From CAYOVG01 sp964407285 (GTDB taxonomy: Bacteria > Desulfobacterota > Syntrophobacteria > Syntrophobacterales > Syntrophobacteraceae), in assembly GCA_964407285.1 (NCBI GenBank), contig CAYOVG010000352.1:1-7288 (forward strand): DNA of 7,288 bases, read 5' to 3'. The translations under genes and the position numbers were made by a program. Of this stretch, positions 1 to 6,942 are shown piece after piece (position 1 is the first letter of the stretch; each line of letters opens with the position of its first letter). Below the pieces are notes generated by a model that saw only the letters and a list, made by a program, of their open reading frames with translations, ran no database searches and had not been told where the DNA came from.

Positions 1-120
1 CTGGATCGCCACGGCCCTTTCATGCTTGCCTGGCTGGAAGCTCTACTGCGAGCCGCAGACCAGCGGGCTTCACGCATACATATTGAAGATGAACTGCTTA
101 CCCTGGAGGTGAAGCCATGA
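1..120 (+). CDS. cas3: Cas3 helicase-nuclease, type I-G, C-terminal fragment
   Basis: Only the last 39 codons are in the window; the reading frame is open from base 1 to the TGA at 118-120. Cas3 is the ATP-dependent helicase and HD nuclease that degrades target DNA after Cascade binds it. In type I-G the HD nuclease domain lies at the C-terminus. The visible tail, with GPFMLAWLEALLRAADQRAS at fragment residues 5-24, resembles the closing helix of that HD domain as I remember it from Geobacter-type Cas3. The call rests on this short match plus position: directly upstream of csx17, with a 4-nt ATGA overlap implying translational coupling. The helicase motifs and HD catalytic residues lie outside the window and cannot be checked. 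Another upstream gene is possible but unlikely given the locus order. Confidence 0.82.
   Translation: MDRHGPFMLAWLEALLRAADQRASRIHIEDELLTLEVKP
105..112 (+). promoter_or_regulatory. Ribosome binding site of csx17 inside the end of cas3
   Basis: GGAGGTGA is a near-perfect Shine-Dalgarno sequence embedded in the last codons of cas3. GGAGG ends 7 nt before the ATG at 117. It fixes the csx17 start and, with the ATGA overlap, supports coupled translation of Cas3 and Csx17. Confidence 0.85.
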
Positions 121-2225
121 ACGTTCACAACCTCGATGGTTGCGCCCCCGTTCCCCTCGCTCACTATTTGAAAGCGCTCGGCATCCTGCGGCTTGTGTCG
201 GAGCAGGCGGACGCTCAAGCCCGGGGGTGGTGGGAGGGAGAACGGTTTCGACTGATGACCAAGCTTACCGGTTCGGAATTGGAGACATTCTTTGTCAAAC
301 ATTACAAACCGACGCCGATCTTCAATCCTTGGGGAGGCCGTTCAGGTTATTTCGATGGAAGTTCCGAGAAATCCGCTCGTTCCGTGCTGGAGAAGATCGA
401 GCAATCCGATGATCCACGTTTTCAGCTTTTCAGAGAATCGATCAGAGTGGTTAGAGAAACTCTCAGCGAGACAACCGGAGAGAACAAGCCTGAAACAAAA
501 GAAGGCGCGGAGCGGCTGATCCTTGCTTTGCGCAATCGCATTCGCGGAAAATCAGAATTATGGATGGCTTCTGTGAGTGCCGTAGTTGGTTCAGGGAGCG
601 GGAATGACATTATCTTTCCAGCCCTATTTGGTACTGGAGGAAATGAAGGAAGTGGCAGCTATACGTTTGCTTACATGTCAGCAATCGATCAGTGTCTTAT
701 CCAAAGGAAGTGGGACCATACTATCTCGGTTGTACTTTTCCATTCCGGTGCTGTGGCAAATTCCCAATGGGAACAATCCATGGGGCAGTTCATGCCGGCT
801 GGTGCTGCAACTCCTTGGGACCTGCTGTTCGCTTTCGAAGGAGCTTGTCTGCTGCATTCTGCGGTTTCTTCCCGCACTAATTCAACAAGCTCTCGTTGGG
901 TATCATCGCCCTTCTTCGTGGCGCCGGCTTCTTACGGATACTCGAGCGGTGCGGAGTTGGACGAATATGCTCTAAAAAACGGGAAACGAATGGCTGGGCG
1001 TGGTGAACAATGGTTTCCACTGTGGAATTATCCCATGCTCAGTGGTGAGATGGCGCGTATGCTCATCGAAGGCCGAGCCACGACAAATCGAGAGCGTGCA
1101 ACCGACGGATGGTCGATGATCCGAGCCATCAGTTCAATGGGAGTTCAGAGAGGCATACGCGAATTTGTGCGGTTCGGATACCAGCAACGAAACAACCTTG
1201 CAACTCATTTTGCCGTTCCACTGGGCCGTTTCCGTGTTCCAGACCACGTCCATTCTAATTTAGCATGCCTTGACGATCTCGATGCTTGGCTGTCTCGCCT
1301 GCGGCAACAGGCACGAAGCAAAGAAGCGCCCACTCGCCTCAAGTTGGTGGAACGGAGACTGGCGGATGCCCTGTTCGCTGTGACGCAACACCCGACGGAA
1401 CCGGGGCGCTGGCAGACCGTCTTGATGTGTATGGGCGACGTGGAAGCGGTGCTGCGAACCGGTAGCGGTTTCAAGGCGCAACCGGTTCCTCCTCTGCGGC
1501 CCGAATGGGCCGCCGCCGCTAACGATGGCGCTCCCGAATTCCGGCTTGCCGTTGCCTGTGCTCTTCAGTCGCCGGATGATCCCGTTCGACGGCATTGGTT
1601 GGCGCTCGCAGGGGAACGTTTCGCCGTGAGCGGCACGGGCGGTCAGGCTCGAATTCAGACCGGGCCTGAAGTTGTGCTCCATGGACGAAACGGCGTCGAC
1701 GATGCCGTCGCTCTGATCGAACGTCGATTGATCGAGGCGGGGCAGCGAGGAGAGCGACGGCTTCCTCTAATTGCCGTCAGAGGCGCTTCTGCACACTCAT
1801 CAGATCTCACCCGCTTTATCGCCGGGGGGGTGGATGTAGACCGCACGATGCGACTCGCGCGCGCCTTAATGGCGATGGGAAAGAGATGGAGGTCCGATGC
1901 ACACCGGCTAACCGTCCCTGATGATGACGCGTATCCTGATGATGCATGGCTGGTCATCCGATTGGCTATGCTGCCCTGGCGCTTACGGAATGATTTATTG
2001 ATAGGAGCCGATCCCGCTGTCTTTCGCCGTCTCATGGGCGGTGACGCCGCCACGGCCGTAGAGCTTGCTTTACGCCGTCTGCAGGCGGCCGGCGTCTGTA
2101 CCGCTGTGCGCATTGCAAACACCTCACCCGAAACCGCGCGGTTGTGGGCCGCGGCTTTGGCATTTCCGATTTCCAAAAGTACCGCGGTCAGGTTTCTTCG
2201 CCGCATTGATCCCAACTATCATTAA
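117..2225 (+). CDS. csx17: Csx17 (Cas8g), large subunit of the type I-G Cascade
   Basis: This 702-residue protein is the large subunit (Cas8g) of the I-G crRNA-guided surveillance complex. From knowledge of the family it spans the belly of the complex and links it to Cas3. Family signatures visible in the N-terminal half are GC.PVPLAHYLKALGILRL (residues 8-26), NPWGGRSGY (70-78), FGTGGNEG (171-178), PWDLLFAFEGA (233-243), EQWFPLWNYP (297-306), FVRFGYQQRNN (350-360) and AVPLGR (366-371). The C-terminal half, from about residue 380, is Arg/Ala-rich and mostly helical in appearance, with no motif I can name. Length is usual for the family. The ATG at 117 is supported by the strong SD and the ATGA overlap with cas3. 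It ends 12 nt before csb1. No signal peptide or membrane segment is seen, so it should be cytoplasmic. A run of seven G (1824-1830) lies in the coding sequence without breaking the frame. Confidence 0.95.
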   Translation: MNVHNLDGCAPVPLAHYLKALGILRLVSEQADAQARGWWEGERFRLMTKLTGSELETFFVKHYKPTPIFNPWGGRSGYFDGSSEKSARSVLEKIEQSDDPRFQLFRESIRVVRETLSETTGENKPETKEGAERLILALRNRIRGKSELWMASVSAVVGSGSGNDIIFPALFGTGGNEGSGSYTFAYMSAIDQCLIQRKWDHTISVVLFHSGAVANSQWEQSMGQFMPAGAATPWDLLFAFEGACLLHSAVSSRTNSTSSRWVSSPFFVAPASYGYSSGAELDEYALKNGKRMAGRGEQWFPLWNYPMLSGEMARMLIEGRATTNRERATDGWSMIRAISSMGVQRGIREFVRFGYQQRNNLATHFAVPLGRFRVPDHVHSNLACLDDLDAWLSRLRQQARSKEAPTRLKLVERRLADALFAVTQHPTEPGRWQTVLMCMGDVEAVLRTGSGFKAQPVPPLRPEWAAAANDGAPEFRLAVACALQSPDDPVRRHWLALAGERFAVSGTGGQARIQTGPEVVLHGRNGVDDAVALIERRLIEAGQRGERRLPLIAVRGASAHSSDLTRFIAGGVDVDRTMRLARALMAMGKRWRSDAHRLTVPDDDAYPDDAWLVIRLAMLPWRLRNDLLIGADPAVFRRLMGGDAATAVELALRRLQAAGVCTAVRIANTSPETARLWAAALAFPISKSTAVRFLRRIDPNYH

Positions 2226-2229
2226 GGAG
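2224..2229 (+). promoter_or_regulatory. Ribosome binding site of csb1
   Basis: AAGGAG overlaps the TAA stop of csx17 and sits 8 nt before the ATG at 2238. This is an ideal spacing, consistent with high expression of a backbone subunit that is present in several copies per complex. Confidence 0.85.
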
Positions 2230-2237
2230 AAATCACC

Positions 2238-3242
2238 ATGAAAATCACTACTACATCGTTGAACGACGCACATCGCCTTCTGTTTGAAATCCCCCTGAAA
2301 CCGTTGCAGGGACATCGTTTTCAACCCACCGGGTTCCCTGCACTGGGGGCAGCTACCTTTCAAACTAAAGACGGTGCCTGCCTACTGGTCGAAAGCGCTC
2401 AAAGCATGGCGAACCATCTGGAGTTGACGGTATGGGACGAGGCCCAACAGGACGTTAAGCCGGATCTGAAGGGACTTTCCCATGTGAGGATCTTACGAAA
2501 CGGAAATTTTCTCACCGATACCATTCTGGAGTCCCATCGGCTCAATAGTCCATATCTTCTCGAAGGATCGGATAAGAGTTTTCTTAATAAATTGAAGAAT
2601 GAGCTTGGCGTTCTTGAAACCGGCCCCATCGACAGGCGAAAACTGGCCGGCGTTCTTCTAAAGTATGATATCGGTTCTCTTTTGCACGGCATCTTCCTGG
2701 CCAGGAAGGAACTGGCGGGAGGTCGTCTGCGGGTCGCCCGTACTCTCTCAGCCTTCATAGAGGCAGATGGGGTTCGTATTGCTCCTTCGGGCGGTGTCAA
2801 GAACGATCATGTGAATCCGTCCGGTGATACGAAAGCGGGCTTCGGAAATGTGCCTTTCGCCCGTGACGAGTATACTGCCGAGAGAATCATTCTCTATGTC
2901 AATCTCGACCTTGCCCAGATTCGCGGCTACAATCTCGGGGACAAGGGAAGGGACCTCCTGGTGCTGCTGGCGCTCTATAAAATCCGTGCGCTGGTCGACG
3001 GGAATCTCCGGTTGCGAACCGCCTGCGATCTCCAGGTAATCGATAAGGACATCAAAGCCGTATCGCCTGCCGGCTTCAAGCTGCCGATTCTTAAGGATCT
3101 CGTTTCAGACCTTAAAGACGCCGTTTCAGCCTGCAAGAATCTGATGGCGCAGGAGACGGTAACCTTCGATGATGAACTTAAAAAGGGAAAAGATCAGGAC
3201 CAGAGTCAAATGGACGCCGCAACTCCTGACGACGACAAATAG
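2238..3242 (+). CDS. csb1: Csb1 (Cas7 group, GSU0053 type), Cascade backbone subunit
   Basis: This 334-residue protein is the Cas7-type backbone subunit of type I-G, which polymerises along the crRNA spacer (about seven copies in the studied I-G complex). Family signatures are RFQPTGFPALGAA (residues 27-39), LLVESAQSMANHLE (49-62), GSLLHGIFLARKELAGG followed by RLRVARTLSAFIEA (146-176), SGGVKND (184-190) and GFGNVPFARDEYTAERI (201-217). The last two dozen residues (about 311-334) are a charged, low-complexity tail rich in Asp, Lys and Gln, probably disordered and outside the conserved fold. The start is fixed by the SD AAGGAG. It lies 12 nt after csx17 and 11 nt before csb2, so it is co-transcribed. 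I see no missing conserved segment. Confidence 0.95.
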   Translation: MKITTTSLNDAHRLLFEIPLKPLQGHRFQPTGFPALGAATFQTKDGACLLVESAQSMANHLELTVWDEAQQDVKPDLKGLSHVRILRNGNFLTDTILESHRLNSPYLLEGSDKSFLNKLKNELGVLETGPIDRRKLAGVLLKYDIGSLLHGIFLARKELAGGRLRVARTLSAFIEADGVRIAPSGGVKNDHVNPSGDTKAGFGNVPFARDEYTAERIILYVNLDLAQIRGYNLGDKGRDLLVLLALYKIRALVDGNLRLRTACDLQVIDKDIKAVSPAGFKLPILKDLVSDLKDAVSACKNLMAQETVTFDDELKKGKDQDQSQMDAATPDDDK

Positions 3243-3253
3243 CGGAGTGTGAA

Positions 3254-4882
3254 ATGGCAACTCTAGTCATGCGTTTTCCCGGGAGGCGCTATCATGCCAC
3301 GCCTTGGGGACATCATGTTAATGAGGGGTTGATCGAGTGGCCCCCATCTCCCTGGCGACTGCTTCGCGCCTTGCTCTCCACCGGGTACACGACCGGGCTG
3401 TGGAGTGGTGACGAGCCTCCCCCGATAGCCCGATCATTGATCGAAAAACTGGCCGACGTTTTGCCGCGCTACTGCCTGCCGACCACCGTCGGAGCGCACA
3501 GCAGGCACTATATGCCTCTTGGCCGCTTCAAGAATTGTAGAGAAGATACGACTCTCGTATTCGACACCTGGGCTCGGATTGACAGCGGCGAGTTGGTCGT
3601 TTCCTGGGATGTGGATCTGACGGAAGAGGAATTACTGCTTCTTCAAGACCTGGCTGTAAGGATGGGGTATGTCGGTCGTTCGGAAAGTTGGGTGATGACG
3701 CGGGTGGCCGAGCCGGATGAAATATTTCCGGAAGGGGATCAGTGCCTCCCATGCGAAGAAGCATCTGCTCCGGGGCCGGGATGGGAACAGACTCCACTCC
3801 TCGCTGCCCAACCTTCGTCGACGTATTCCCGGTGGCGTGAATCCGCCGTTGCTTCCGAATTGGCCGGCTTGCCGGTTGTTGATCCCAATAAGCAGAGACT
3901 TAGCAAGGAGGACAAGAAGGCGCTTGAACAGCGCCTGGCCGCTGAGGCTCCGTATCCGCGGGATCTCATAGCATGCCTCCAGTCCACCACGAATTGGTTG
4001 CATAAGTTTGGTTGGAGCCAACCACCGGGCAGTCGTCGCGTCTTGTATTGGCGACGAACCGACATTTTTGAAACCGGTGCGTCCCGGCCTCGGACTGCAG
4101 GGTTTTCAGGTCCTTCGGTCGAAGCCATGTTGCTGTCGATGGCAACGGCCAATCGTAATGATAGCGTCCTCCCCTCTATAGTTCGCACCTTGCCTCAGGC
4201 CGAATTGCTGCATCGGGCGCTGGTCGGCGCCGCCGGCAAGCAATACTCTGCGCATTCTGAGGTACTGAGCGGTTGTGACGAGAACCGAAAGCCTTTGGCC
4301 GGACGTCACCAGCATGCCCACATCCTGCCTTTGGACCTGGACGGTGATGGTCACCTCGATCATTTCCTGATCTGGGCGTCCATGGGACTTGACCCGATTG
4401 CCCAGGCAGCAGTGCGCTCCACCCGACGAACATTTGCCAAGCGTGGCCCTGAACCGATTAGACTTGCTCTGACGGGGACGGGAACACTCGAAGGGTTTCG
4501 CTCCCTTCCAGGTGTCTATGGTGATGGCTTGCGCTCCATATTAGGACCTCCGAACGGTAGCACCGAGTGGATAAGCCTCACCCCATTCGTGCCGCCTCGG
4601 TTTGTAAAGCGAAGGGGACGAAACACCATTGAGGGACAGGTAGTTGCAGAACTTTCTTCGCGAGGTCTGCCCGCACCCGTGGAGGTTTGCCGTGTCGACA
4701 TCCGGGACGATTCCCGTTTGATTCGGCAGAGGCATTTCATTCGTTCGCGTCGGTACGGTCCAGCGCCTCCAATAGATTGCGGATTCCAGCTTAGGCTCAG
4801 CTTTGCCGCACCGCTGCATGGACCGGTTTGTCTTGGTTATGGTTCACACTTCGGGTTGGGTATCTTTGCGGCAATCGCATGA
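3254..4882 (+). CDS. csb2: Csb2 (GSU0054 type), Cas5-Cas6-like crRNA-processing subunit
   Basis: This 542-residue protein is the type I-G-specific subunit combining Cas5- and Cas6-like halves. Known family members cut the precursor crRNA and stay bound to the 3' end of the mature crRNA. The N-terminal half carries the family block YHATPWGHHVNEG and EWPPSPWRLLRALL (residues 13-41) and VGRSESWV (140-147). The C-terminal half has HQHAHILPLDLDGDGHLDHF (352-371), TPFVPPRFVKRRGR (443-456), a basic RHFIRSRRYG (493-502) and the Gly-rich GYGSHFGLGIF (528-538), which resembles the C-terminal glycine loop of Cas6 proteins. His 352, 354 and 356 are candidates for the RNase site; this is inference only. 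A variable linker with CLPC (164-167) lies between the halves. GGAG at 3244-3247 sits 6 nt before the ATG. It is the last gene of the effector module, followed by a structured gap. Confidence 0.94.
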   Translation: MATLVMRFPGRRYHATPWGHHVNEGLIEWPPSPWRLLRALLSTGYTTGLWSGDEPPPIARSLIEKLADVLPRYCLPTTVGAHSRHYMPLGRFKNCREDTTLVFDTWARIDSGELVVSWDVDLTEEELLLLQDLAVRMGYVGRSESWVMTRVAEPDEIFPEGDQCLPCEEASAPGPGWEQTPLLAAQPSSTYSRWRESAVASELAGLPVVDPNKQRLSKEDKKALEQRLAAEAPYPRDLIACLQSTTNWLHKFGWSQPPGSRRVLYWRRTDIFETGASRPRTAGFSGPSVEAMLLSMATANRNDSVLPSIVRTLPQAELLHRALVGAAGKQYSAHSEVLSGCDENRKPLAGRHQHAHILPLDLDGDGHLDHFLIWASMGLDPIAQAAVRSTRRTFAKRGPEPIRLALTGTGTLEGFRSLPGVYGDGLRSILGPPNGSTEWISLTPFVPPRFVKRRGRNTIEGQVVAELSSRGLPAPVEVCRVDIRDDSRLIRQRHFIRSRRYGPAPPIDCGFQLRLSFAAPLHGPVCLGYGSHFGLGIFAAIA

Positions 4883-4906
4883 TCACTCTTATGAACTCAT
4901 CCTCAT

Positions 4907-4964
4907 GGTAGGGCGGGGTTTCGTCTCGCAGCTAAAACCGGGAGGGGACTAATCCCGCGCTACC
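4907..4964. repeat. REP-like imperfect palindrome between csb2 and cas4-cas1
   Basis: An outer inverted repeat pairs 4907-4917 (GGTAGGGCGGG) with 4954-4964 (CCCGCGCTACC), 10 of 11 positions matching; the single mismatch is G4912 against G4959. Inside are two smaller hairpin possibilities: GGTTT (4917-4921) with AAACC (4935-4939), and GGGA (4945-4948) with TCCC (4953-4956) around a 4-nt loop. These inner pairs share bases with the outer stem, so they are alternative folds. The size, the GTAGGG/CTACC ends and the non-coding position resemble dispersed REP/BIME elements, but only one copy is in the window. There is no U-tract after the stem, so it is not a canonical terminator, though it could still attenuate transcription or protect the effector mRNA 3' end. 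Confidence 0.6.
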
Positions 4965-5018
4965 GTGACTGACAGAATCAATCCGGCTTAATCGCAGAAC
5001 ATAGCATATAAGACATCG

Positions 5019-5047
5019 TTGTTGTTGAATCGGCCGCAAACTATATG
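5019..5047 (+). promoter_or_regulatory. Weak promoter-like element upstream of cas4-cas1
   Basis: TTGTTG (5019-5024) and TATATG (5042-5047) are separated by 17 nt, the standard sigma-70 spacing, but match the consensus hexamers at only 3/6 and 4/6 positions. The stretch around 4998-5050 is visibly more AT-rich than the flanking genes. The 246-nt gap after csb2 makes a separate promoter for the adaptation genes plausible. This is weak evidence from composition and spacing only. The rest of the gap, apart from the palindrome at 4907-4964, shows no gene I can support. Confidence 0.2.
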
Positions 5048-5111
5048 GATATCGGGATCCGGGATGACCGTTCCTGATGTTTGTCGGTTGATTTTTGCTC
5101 GGGCCGCAGAT

Positions 5112-5121
5112 GGGAGAGGGG
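5112..5121 (+). promoter_or_regulatory. Ribosome binding site deciding the cas4-cas1 start
   Basis: A purine-rich GGGAGAGGGG run ends 7 nt before the ATG at 5129. The alternative in-frame TTG at 5081 has no comparable purine tract at the right distance, and the 16 extra residues it would add do not look like Cas4. The ATG at 5129 is therefore preferred. Confidence 0.6.
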
Positions 5122-5128
5122 CATATCC

Positions 5129-6892
5129 ATGACGGTGAATGATGAAACGTCTAAAGACGCATCGGTAGATGATGCAAGGAAATACGATAGCCTGATGGCG
5201 CCGGCGCGCATGCTCAACGAGTATGTTTACTGTCCGAGGCTGGCTTACATGATGTGGGTGCAGAGCGAGTTCGCTCACAGTGCCGACACGGTGGAGGGAG
5301 TCATACGGCACAGGCGGGTGGACCGGGAATCCGGAGTTCTGCCGGAGGGCGGGGAGGAAGAGGAGAAGATCCACGCCCGCTCGGTGCACCTGAGTTCGGA
5401 GCGATTGGGGTTGACCGCGAGGATCGACCTGGTCGAAGGGGGACCGGACGGGGTGCAGCCGGTGGATTACAAGAAGGGCAAGCGGCCTCATGTGGCGGCC
5501 GGAGCGTACGATCCCGAGCGCGTCCAGGTTTGCGCCCAGGGATTGCTGCTCAGGGAATGCGGCTTTAATGCCGAATATGGATATCTGTACTTCGTCGGGT
5601 CGAAAGAGCGGGTGAAGGTAGATTTCGACGAAGGCCTCGTTTCCCTTACGATGTCTTCCATCGAGGGGCTTCGGGCGTTGGCTTCGGCGGATAAACCCCC
5701 CGCTCCGCTCGAGGACAGTCCCAGGTGTCCGCGCTGTTCGCTGGCGGGCATTTGCCTGCCGGATGAGATCGGCTTCATCAACCACGCGACTTCGAATGTG
5801 CGGCCGATCTTCGCCGGGGCGACGGACGGACTGCCTCTGTACGTTCAATCGCCGGGGAGCTACCTCAAAAAGGACGGCGATCGGATCGTCGTGGAGGAAA
5901 AGAAGGTGCGTGTGGCCGAAGCCCGCTACATGGATACATCGCAGGTGGTGCTCTTCGGCCATGCCGGGATCAGCACTCCCGCGCTGCACGAGTGTTTTCG
6001 CCGCGATATCCCCGTGACTTTCATGTCCTATGGGGGGTGGTTCATCGGACATACGGTCGGCACGGGGCACAAGAACGTCATGACGCGCACGCTGCAGTAC
6101 AAGGCGAGTTTCGATCCCGAAACCTGCCTCAAGCTGGCCCGCAAGTTCGTGGCGGGCAAGATTCACAACTGCCGGACGATACTGCGGAGAAACTGGAAAG
6201 CCGCCGGAACCGGAGGAGCGGACACGGATGCCGGACAAACGGATGCGGACCGCGGGGGGGCCTCCGTCGCGGCCGTGCTGCAGTCCCTCAAAGGCGATCT
6301 CGTCCGGGCCGGCAAGAGCAAGGATTTGGACGAATTGCTGGGTGTCGAGGGGGCTGCCGCGAGGCGCTATTTCGAGCATCTTACCTGCATGATAGCGCAG
6401 GACAGGCAGGGTGGGAACATGGCCTTCGATTTTCAAAGGCGCAACCGGCGGCCGCCCAAGGACCCGGTAAATGCTCTTCTCTCCTTCGGTTATTCGATGC
6501 TCGCGCGGGAGTGGACCGTTGCGCTCTCGGCGGTCGGCCTGGACCCTTACAGGGGATTTTACCACCAACTGCGCCACGGACGACCGTCCCTGGCGCTGGA
6601 CATGATGGAGCCGTTCCGGCCGCTGGTGGCGGATTCGACCGTCCTGACGGCGATCAACAACGGCGAGGTGAAGCCGGCGGATTTCGTCGTAAGCGCCGCC
6701 GGATGCAACCTCAAGGCCGAGGGGCGAAAGCGCTTCATCGCCGCCTTCGAACGGCGGTTGTCGCAAGAAGTCACTCACCCCATTTTCGGGTACCGGCTCA
6801 GCTACCGGCGGTTGTTCGAGGTGCAGGCGCGATTGCTCGTGCGCTACCTGTCCGGAGAGATCCCGAGGTATCCCAATTTCCTGACGCGATAG
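5129..6892 (+). CDS. cas4-cas1: Cas4-Cas1 fusion protein, spacer acquisition nuclease-integrase
   Basis: This 587-residue fusion of Cas4 (about 1-225) and Cas1 (about 235-587) is characteristic of Geobacter-like type I-G loci. Cas4 trims prespacers and recognises the PAM; Cas1 with Cas2 integrates them at the leader end. The Cas4 half has the N-terminal cysteine in EYVYCPRLAY (C35) and the cluster CPRCSLAGIC (C200, C203, C209), giving the four expected 4Fe-4S ligands. RecB-type nuclease residues are H61, D100 (LTARIDL), D113 and K115 (PVDYKKGK), and the QVCAQGLLLRE motif (133-143). The Cas1 half has LFGHAGISTPALHECFRRDI (275-294), E407 (LLGVEGAAARRYF), H479 (GFYHQLRHGRPSLALD) and D491/E494 (LDMMEPFRP), matching the Glu-His-Asp/Glu metal site. 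The catalytic set looks intact. A Gly/Asp/Thr-rich insert lies at about 359-377. Third positions look richer in G/C than in the effector genes. cas2 follows after 50 nt. Confidence 0.96.
   Translation: MTVNDETSKDASVDDARKYDSLMAPARMLNEYVYCPRLAYMMWVQSEFAHSADTVEGVIRHRRVDRESGVLPEGGEEEEKIHARSVHLSSERLGLTARIDLVEGGPDGVQPVDYKKGKRPHVAAGAYDPERVQVCAQGLLLRECGFNAEYGYLYFVGSKERVKVDFDEGLVSLTMSSIEGLRALASADKPPAPLEDSPRCPRCSLAGICLPDEIGFINHATSNVRPIFAGATDGLPLYVQSPGSYLKKDGDRIVVEEKKVRVAEARYMDTSQVVLFGHAGISTPALHECFRRDIPVTFMSYGGWFIGHTVGTGHKNVMTRTLQYKASFDPETCLKLARKFVAGKIHNCRTILRRNWKAAGTGGADTDAGQTDADRGGASVAAVLQSLKGDLVRAGKSKDLDELLGVEGAAARRYFEHLTCMIAQDRQGGNMAFDFQRRNRRPPKDPVNALLSFGYSMLAREWTVALSAVGLDPYRGFYHQLRHGRPSLALDMMEPFRPLVADSTVLTAINNGEVKPADFVVSAAGCNLKAEGRKRFIAAFERRLSQEVTHPIFGYRLSYRRLFEVQARLLVRYLSGEIPRYPNFLTR
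6224..6253 (+). repeat. Short in-frame tandem repeat in the Cas1 linker
   Basis: Two adjacent 15-nt units (6224-6238 and 6239-6253) both begin ACGGATGC and encode TDAGQ and TDADR, residues 366-375 of the fusion. Identity is clear only over the first 8 nt, so it is a degenerate duplication. It is followed directly by a run of seven G (6254-6260). It lies in the low-complexity insert between the conserved CRTILRRNWK and LLGVEG segments of Cas1. Confidence 0.45.
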
Positions 6893-6942
6893 GCCGGCCG
6901 GTTCGGTTTGACGATTTTGATGGTAGTGATGGTGAATATTTT

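Noticed and set aside
1655..2215. Minus-strand open frame of 186 codons opposite the 3' end of csx17
   Set aside because: Arg/Ser/Ala-rich shadow with no SD or family match, fully inside a well-supported gene.
3743..3754. CLPC in Csb2 (residues 164-167) as a zinc-binding site
   Set aside because: Only two cysteines in an apparently variable linker, with no second pair nearby.
5007..5012. TATAAG as a -10 box (5/6 to consensus)
   Set aside because: No -35-like hexamer lies 16-18 nt upstream; the nearest, CTGACA at 4969-4974, is 32 nt away.
5081..5128. TTG start giving a 603-residue Cas4-Cas1
   Set aside because: The ATG at 5129 has a purine-rich SD at 7 nt; the extra 16 residues lack family likeness.
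4988..6778. Long open frame of 596 codons on the minus strand opposite cas4-cas1
   Set aside because: It is the antisense shadow of a high-GC3 gene. Its translation is Arg/His/Pro-rich with no recognisable fold, while the + strand frame carries every Cas4 and Cas1 motif.
5992..6942. Open frame upstream of and in phase with cas2, suggesting a longer protein
   Set aside because: It overlaps cas4-cas1 in another frame, its translation is low-complexity Arg/Gly/Gln text, and Cas2 begins naturally at MEHVYLVCYDI.
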